From DATNPH01 sp036703315 (lineage in GTDB: Bacteria > Cyanobacteriota > Cyanobacteriia > Cyanobacteriales > Coleofasciculaceae): a DNA stretch of 10,351 nucleotides. Every line of letters begins with the position of its first letter. Positions within the stretch are counted from its first letter, which is position 1. The stretch lies in assembly GCA_036703315.1 (NCBI GenBank), contig DATNPH010000046.1, forward strand, positions 1 to 10,351, read 5' to 3'. Positions 6,746-10,351 of the stretch are shown here, one piece after another. The notes below the pieces were generated by a model, which was not told the DNA's origin, searched no databases, and saw only the letters and a list, made by a program, of their open reading frames with translations. The position numbers and the translations under genes were made by a program.

Positions 6746-7324
6746 TCAGGTGTTCCCATACGAGATTGTACCTTGCTCTAAACTAATTTCAACCTCAGGA
6801 GTAATACTCAGCTGGAGTTGGCTGTCAGTTTGGTCTGTTTCCACTAAAGGTTTGCCACAAGAGTGAACAGGTTCTGGCAAGGGATGAATAGCAATCGCAT
6901 AGTCTTCTACAATTTTGTTGCCAATCAGATGCTCCTGAATAATTCGTTCGATGACTTCCGGGGTGGCGTGGCGGTACCAAACCCCGTCCGGGTAAACTAC
7001 TAGGATCGGACCAGCTGCACAAACTAGCAGACAGTTAGCTTTCGTGCGAAAGATACAGCTAGGCTGGGTGTCTGTCGCCTGAGTGAGGTTTAACTCTTTG
7101 AGGCGTTTTTTTAAGTACTCCCAAGCTTCTAGACCAACTTTTTTTGAGCAGCATTTAGGTTTAGTCTGGTCAGCACATAGAAATATGTGTCGCTGGATTT
7201 GATTGACTCCTAAGCTTTGTACATTAGCGGCTAGTGCGTTTTTGTCTAAAGCTTCACTGGTCTTTGCTGTTTCAGGGTTAGACACTTCTGCTGGATTGTT
7301 ATCAATTTTTTTGTTGGTTTGCAT
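6746..7324 (-). CDS. thioredoxin-fold [2Fe-2S] ferredoxin-like protein
   Basis: The 192-residue product begins with about 40 polar, low-complexity residues. A domain of the (2Fe-2S) ferredoxin-like family follows, the fold shared by the clostridial thioredoxin-like ferredoxin and the NuoE subunit. Cysteines are C50 (HIFLCADQTKPKCC), C58, C59, C90, C98 and C102 (ANCLLVCAAGP), and C156. By family pattern the cluster ligands should be C50, one of C58/C59, C98 and C102. The segment after the second pair (VVYPDGVWYRHATPEVIERI) is characteristic of this group. A role in electron transfer is inferred; the partner is unknown. The C-terminal 35 residues are acidic and variable-looking. ATG 7322-7324 is the only upstream Met, and its ribosome binding site is poor. 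The gene is divergent from groESL, sharing a 357-base intergenic region. Confidence 0.82.
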   Translation of the reverse strand: MQTNKKIDNNPAEVSNPETAKTSEALDKNALAANVQSLGVNQIQRHIFLCADQTKPKCCSKKVGLEAWEYLKKRLKELNLTQATDTQPSCIFRTKANCLLVCAAGPILVVYPDGVWYRHATPEVIERIIQEHLIGNKIVEDYAIAIHPLPEPVHSCGKPLVETDQTDSQLQLSITPEVEISLEQGTISYGNT

Positions 7325-7446
7325 TGCTACTAAGTATTGTGCTGGAAATCTTCCACACCCTAAACGCTCAATCGTCCCTACTACTACTAATTTATCTCTA
7401 GGACGACATGGTCAGACTTTAGCAAGGGTTAGCCACAGGTGACGGC

Positions 7447-7462
7447 TAAGTATTTTTACTTA
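7447..7462. promoter_or_regulatory. small perfect inverted repeat in the divergent intergenic region
   Basis: TAAGTA-TTTT-TACTTA is a perfect 6-base inverted repeat in the gap between the ferredoxin-like gene and groES. It could be a protein-binding site or a weak hairpin. No family is recognised, and an AT-rich palindrome of this size can arise by chance. Confidence 0.2.
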
Positions 7463-7565
7463 AATAACCCTAAGAGTTAAGCGTTGTCTCTCAAGCAATA
7501 AATATTCTTATAGACTGCACCCTAAGCCTTGAATAGCAAGAGGTTCAGTTATAGGTAATCAATTA

Positions 7566-7581
7566 GTTCGGGAACCCGTAC
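7566..7581 (+). promoter_or_regulatory. K-box heat/light-response element upstream of groES
   Basis: GTTCGGGAACCCGTAC fits the K-box consensus known for cyanobacterial groE operons (GTTCGG-NNAN-CCNNAC) at every fixed position. It lies just upstream of the predicted -35 element. In studied cyanobacteria this element is linked to HrcA-independent induction of groE by heat and light; the factor acting here is unknown. Confidence 0.7.
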
Positions 7582-7592
7582 AAGAGAATTTG

Positions 7593-7622
7593 TTGCAATC
7601 ATCTACTGAGGTTGAGTAAATT
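7593..7622 (+). promoter_or_regulatory. predicted groESL promoter
   Basis: TTGCAA (7593-7598) and TAAATT (7617-7622) are separated by 18 bases. The -10 hexamer abuts the first arm of the CIRCE operator, so HrcA binding would block polymerase. The start site would be inside CIRCE, near 7629. The position makes sense, but the hexamers are only moderate matches. Confidence 0.45.
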
Positions 7623-7647
7623 AGCACTCAGGAGCTGTGAGTGCTAA
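7621..7647. promoter_or_regulatory. CIRCE operator (HrcA binding site)
   Basis: TTAGCACTC-N9-GAGTGCTAA is a perfect match to the CIRCE consensus: 9-base arms at 7621-7629 and 7639-7647. The HrcA repressor binds this element at chaperonin operons in many bacteria, including cyanobacteria. The hrcA gene is not in this window. GAGGAA (7671-7676), five bases before the groES ATG, is a good ribosome binding site. Confidence 0.96.
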
Positions 7648-7681
7648 ATCAGCCCCAAGAATGTAGACAAGAGGAATTTGT

Positions 7682-7993
7682 ATGGCCGCTGTATCTCTGA
7701 GTGTTTCCACCGTTAAACCGTTAGGCGATCGCGTCTTCGTGAAGGTGAGTGCCGCTGAAGAAAAAACTGCTGGCGGCATTCTGCTACCCGACAACGCCAA
7801 GGAAAAGCCTCAAGTTGGGGAAGTTGTTGCGGTAGGCCCTGGAAAGCGGAATGATGACGGTTCTCGCTCCGAACCCGAAATCAAAGTCGGCGACAAGGTT
7901 CTTTACTCTAAGTACGCTGGTACCGACATTAAGCTGGGCACGGACGACTACGTCTTGCTGTCGGAAAAAGACATCCTAGCCGTGGTTGCATAG
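7682..7993 (+). CDS. groES: co-chaperonin GroES
   Basis: This 103-residue protein is a full-length GroES (Cpn10). It forms the seven-membered lid that binds the GroEL ring in the cytosol and closes the folding chamber. The typical core KPLGDRVFVKV (12-22) is followed by the mobile loop at about 25-40, with the hydrophobic contact residues Ile33-Leu34-Leu35 in TAGGILLPDNA. The VGEVVAVGPG block (46-55), VGDKVLYSKYAGT and the C-terminal SEKDILAV are all present. A strong ribosome binding site (GAGGAA) precedes the ATG. It is the first gene of the groESL operon, controlled by the K-box and CIRCE directly upstream, so heat induction is expected. A HIP1 site lies at 7725-7732. Confidence 0.98.
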   Translation: MAAVSLSVSTVKPLGDRVFVKVSAAEEKTAGGILLPDNAKEKPQVGEVVAVGPGKRNDDGSRSEPEIKVGDKVLYSKYAGTDIKLGTDDYVLLSEKDILAVVA

Positions 7994-8060
7994 TGAAAGC
8001 GTTTTGGGCACTTCGCTAGATTTGTTTCCACATTTTCACCAGTCCAGAAAAACAGCTAAC

Positions 8061-8098
8061 AACTCAACACAAAGTTTACTAACTAAAAAACTCAACAC
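8061..8098 (+). repeat. 10-base direct repeat in the groES-groEL leader
   Basis: AACTCAACAC occurs at 8061-8070 and 8089-8098, 28 bases apart, in the 107-base spacer between groES and groEL. The second copy ends two bases before the groEL ATG, where a Shine-Dalgarno sequence would be expected but none is visible. The spacer is A/C-rich and likely unstructured. Confidence 0.5.
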
Positions 8099-8100
8099 CT

Positions 8101-9741
8101 ATGGCTAAGCGCATCATTTACAACGAAAACGCTCGTCGCGCCCTAGAAAAGGGCATGGATATCCTAGCTGAAGCTGTGGCTGTTACCCTTGGTCCTAAGG
8201 GTCGCAACGTGGTTCTGGAGAAAAAGTTTGGTGCACCTCAAATCGTCAATGACGGTGTCACCATTGCTAAGGAAATCGAACTGGAAGACCACGTCGAAAA
8301 CACAGGCGTTGCTCTGATTCGCCAAGCAGCTTCCAAGACTAATGATGCGGCTGGTGACGGTACCACAACGGCAACCGTACTAGCTCATGCAATTGTTAAA
8401 GAAGGTTTACGCAACGTTGCGGCTGGTGCTAATGCGATCGCACTGAAGCGCGGAATTGACAAGGCTACAGCTTTCTTGGTAGACAAGATTGCTGAACATG
8501 CCCGTCAGGTCGAAGATTCTAAGGCTATTGCTCAAGTTGGTTCGATCTCTGCTGGCAACGACGATGAAGTCGGTAATATGATTGCCGAAGCAATGGACAA
8601 GGTGGGCAAAGAAGGTGTGATTTCCTTAGAAGAAGGGAAGTCTATGACCACCGAACTGGAAATCACCGAAGGGATGCGCTTTGACAAAGGTTACATCTCT
8701 CCCTACTTTGCTACCGACACCGAACGGATGGAAGCTGTTCTCGATGAGCCTTTCATTCTGCTGACCGACAAGAAAATCACCTTGGTGCAAGACTTGGTAC
8801 CAGTGCTAGAGCAAGTTGCTCGTTCCGGTCGTCCTTTGGTGATTATTGCTGAGGATATTGAGAAAGAAGCCCTAGCCACTCTGGTGGTCAACCGTCTGCG
8901 AGGTGTGCTGAATGTAGCGGCTATCAAGGCTCCTGGCTTTGGCGATCGCCGTAAGGCAATGCTTGAAGATATTGCCGTTCTCACGGGTGGTCAAGTCATC
9001 ACCGAAGATGCGGGTCTGAAGCTGGACAGCACCAAGCTGGATATGTTGGGTAAAGCTCGTCGTATCAATATCACCAAGGACAACACCACTATCGTTGCAG
9101 AAGGTAACGAAGCGGCTGTTAAAAGTCGTTGTGACTTGCTGCGTCGTCAAATCGAAGAAACCGAATCTTCTTACGACAAGGAAAAGCTGCAAGAGCGCTT
9201 AGCGAAGCTAGCGGGTGGCGTCGCTGTGGTGAAGGTGGGTGCTGCCACTGAAACTGAAATGAAAGACCGCAAGCTGCGTCTAGAAGATGCGATCAACGCG
9301 ACCAAGGCAGCTGTGGAAGAAGGGATTGTTCCTGGTGGCGGAACAACGCTTGCTCACCTCTCTCCTCAACTGGAAACTTGGGCGAACGAAAACCTGACTG
9401 GTGAAGCGCTGACTGGTGCTCTGATTGTCGCCCGTTCCCTCTCTGCACCTCTGAAGCGAATTGCTGAGAATGCGGGTCAGAATGGTGCAGTTATTGCTGA
9501 GCGCGTCAAAGAGAAGGACTTCAACGTTGGCTTCAACGCTGCGACCAATGAGTTCGTCGATTTGTTTGAAGCTGGTATCGTTGACCCTGCTAAGGTGACT
9601 CGTTCGGCTCTGCAAAACGCAGCTTCTATCGCTGGTATGGTCTTGACCACTGAGTGTATTGTGGTTGACAAGCCTGAGCCGAAGGAAGGTGCTGGTGCTG
9701 GTGCTGGTGCTGGCATGGGCGGTGGCGACTTCGATTACTAA
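8101..9741 (+). CDS. groEL: chaperonin GroEL (groESL-operon copy)
   Basis: This 546-residue protein is a complete group I chaperonin, the ATP-driven double-ring folding chamber that works with GroES in the cytosol. ATP-site signatures are intact: TLGPKGRNV (29-37), Asp51 in NDGVTIAKE, GDGTTT with Asp86, catalytic Asp396 in the LEDAINATKAAVEEG block, and GGG at 412-414. The apical and intermediate domains show normal length. The C-terminus is an alanine-glycine run, then MGGGDFDY, rather than the GGM repeat tail of many GroELs. This fits the operon-borne GroEL1 type of cyanobacteria, which usually carry a second groEL elsewhere. The run is encoded by four exact GGTGCT units (9688-9711). The ATG fits the standard MAKRIIYNE start, but no Shine-Dalgarno sequence precedes it. 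HIP1 sites at 8434-8441 and 8942-8949 lie inside it. Confidence 0.98.
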   Translation: MAKRIIYNENARRALEKGMDILAEAVAVTLGPKGRNVVLEKKFGAPQIVNDGVTIAKEIELEDHVENTGVALIRQAASKTNDAAGDGTTTATVLAHAIVKEGLRNVAAGANAIALKRGIDKATAFLVDKIAEHARQVEDSKAIAQVGSISAGNDDEVGNMIAEAMDKVGKEGVISLEEGKSMTTELEITEGMRFDKGYISPYFATDTERMEAVLDEPFILLTDKKITLVQDLVPVLEQVARSGRPLVIIAEDIEKEALATLVVNRLRGVLNVAAIKAPGFGDRRKAMLEDIAVLTGGQVITEDAGLKLDSTKLDMLGKARRINITKDNTTIVAEGNEAAVKSRCDLLRRQIEETESSYDKEKLQERLAKLAGGVAVVKVGAATETEMKDRKLRLEDAINATKAAVEEGIVPGGGTTLAHLSPQLETWANENLTGEALTGALIVARSLSAPLKRIAENAGQNGAVIAERVKEKDFNVGFNAATNEFVDLFEAGIVDPAKVTRSALQNAASIAGMVLTTECIVVDKPEPKEGAGAGAGAGMGGGDFDY

Positions 9742-9747
9742 TTGCCT

Positions 9748-9774
9748 GAGGAGTGTTTTGTAAGGACACTCCTC
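9748..9774 (+). terminator. first hairpin after groEL
   Basis: A perfect 9-base stem GAGGAGTGT/ACACTCCTC (9748-9756 and 9766-9774) begins six bases after the groEL stop. No T-run follows, so it more likely protects the mRNA 3' end or assists the strong terminator directly downstream. Confidence 0.5.
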
Positions 9775-9782
9775 TAACAAAC

Positions 9783-9818
9783 AAAACAGCTGCTTCTTTG
9801 TAGAAGCAGCTGTTTTTT
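9783..9818 (+). terminator. intrinsic terminator of the groESL operon
   Basis: A perfect 14-base stem, AAAACAGCTGCTTC (9783-9796) with GAAGCAGCTGTTTT (9803-9816), encloses a 6-base loop and runs into TTTTTT. This is a classical rho-independent terminator. The A-run on the 5' side means it could also act on the opposite strand. Confidence 0.92.
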
Positions 9819-9819
9819 A

Positions 9820-10232
9820 TTTGAATGGCTTTTTGTCTTTAAGCAAGTTTTTTTCAAGGCAGTCACTCACGCGCTGTGGCGCACAACAAAAAATGAAAAT
9901 CTTTCTCCCCTACTCCACATTTTTAAGCTAGTTATATTACTTGACATTTAATGAGTATTTAGAATTAGAAGTATTTGCATAACTTAAAGCTATAAAGATT
10001 TGACAAAGATTGAGCAATATCGGAGCCGGGCATTTGAATCAACGATACTATTCTTTTTACATTGACTGCTTCTAGAAAAATTGATAACTGACAAGGGCTG
10101 AGGTTGGCGACACATAAGTTTCACAAGAAAAGTTCTGGCACAATCATCTAGAGAATATTGATTTAGTAGTCGCGATCGCCTTTAGCTCCAGAGACATCAA
10201 TGTTGGGTTTGGGTCAAAATGGAGCGGAGTTT
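9820..10232. other. 413-base intergenic region before the last gene
   Basis: No gene-like open frame is seen. Two weak promoter candidates point right: TTGACA (9941-9946) with TTAGAA 18 bases on, and TTGACT (10062-10067) with TAACTG (10085-10090) 17 bases on. A HIP1 site lies at 10172-10179. The region is AT-rich, as expected after an operon terminator. Confidence 0.45.
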
Positions 10233-10351
10233 ATGAAGAGTGTAAAGAAATTACGCGGGAGCTGGAAGCTTAGTGTAGTTAGTGTCTTAGTAGTAGGTGG
10301 GGCGATCGCTTGTTCTGAAAACTACGCTTTGAGCCAAATTCCCCCAATTGT
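10233..10351 (+). CDS. N-terminus of an exported protein or lipoprotein, runs off the window
   Basis: About 39 codons are visible from the ATG at 10233. The sequence starts with a basic region (MKSVKKLRGSWK), then a hydrophobic core (VVSVLVVGGAIA), then C-S-E-N-Y-A-L-S-Q and proline-rich IPPIV. This is a Sec signal peptide. Cys27 in AIAC could be a lipobox cysteine, though Ala at -3 is weaker than Leu. Alternatively, signal peptidase I could cut near ALS/Q. GGAG at 10221-10224, eight bases before the ATG, supports this start. An in-frame ATG at 10200 would add 11 residues but has no ribosome binding site. The mature domain lies beyond the window, so no function can be given. A HIP1 site lies inside (10302-10309). 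Confidence 0.7.
   Translation, partial: MKSVKKLRGSWKLSVVSVLVVGGAIACSENYALSQIPPI

Noticed and set aside
7203..7442. 79-codon plus-strand open frame with a hydrophobic N-terminus
   Set aside because: Most of it is antisense to the ferredoxin-like gene, and it has no ribosome binding site or recognisable domain.
9280..9780. 166-codon minus-strand open frame opposite groEL
   Set aside because: It is a shadow of groEL codon usage. Its translation is Ser/Thr/Arg-rich without motifs, and it begins inside the groEL terminator region.
1..10351. CRISPR array, tRNA, rRNA, insertion sequence or prophage genes
   Set aside because: No regularly spaced repeats, cloverleaf sequences, rRNA motifs, transposase domains or phage proteins were seen.
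1..10351. A new multi-gene defence or biosynthetic system
   Set aside because: The genes are mostly single transcription units of known or core types without a shared operon; there is no co-transcribed cluster of unknown genes.

Overview
The window looks like chromosomal DNA from a cyanobacterium, probably filamentous. The palindrome GCGATCGC (HIP1) occurs about 13 times in 10.35 kb, where chance predicts well under one. The gene content also fits: a groESL operon with a K-box plus CIRCE control region, a GAF/PAS histidine kinase with a cyanobacterial-style H-box, and remnants of Uma2 and Rpn/DUF4351-type families that are abundant in such genomes. Genus cannot be set from this sequence alone.

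Left part (1-1620): the 5' end of a Uma2-like gene and folB (dihydroneopterin aldolase, folate synthesis) lie on the minus strand. A frameshifted C-terminal remnant of an Rpn/DUF4351-type gene follows on the plus strand. A conserved-looking secreted protein of unknown function follows on the minus strand, with a GTG start and a good sigma-70-like promoter. Then comes about 855 bases with no supported gene (1621-2476), holding a small palindromic repeat, a 10-base inverted repeat and start-less open frames.

Middle (2477-7324): a 1087-residue soluble sensor histidine kinase (GAF-PAS-PAS-GAF-GAF-HisKA-HATPase) converges, with a 33-base gap, on a NarL/FixJ-type response regulator. They are plausible partners, but nothing in the sequence proves it. 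Next, also on the minus strand, is a thioredoxin-fold [2Fe-2S] ferredoxin-like protein, divergent from the chaperonin operon.

Right part (7325-10351): groES and groEL form an operon. Upstream are a K-box, a promoter and a perfect CIRCE operator; two strong hairpins, the second a classical intrinsic terminator, follow groEL. After a further gap of about 410 bases a secreted protein or lipoprotein starts and runs off the window.

Most of the window is ordinary core and signalling content. I found no convincing undescribed multi-gene system. The points most worth checking are the kinase/regulator pair beside the heat-shock operon, the unexplained 1621-2476 region, and groEL's lack of a visible Shine-Dalgarno sequence.
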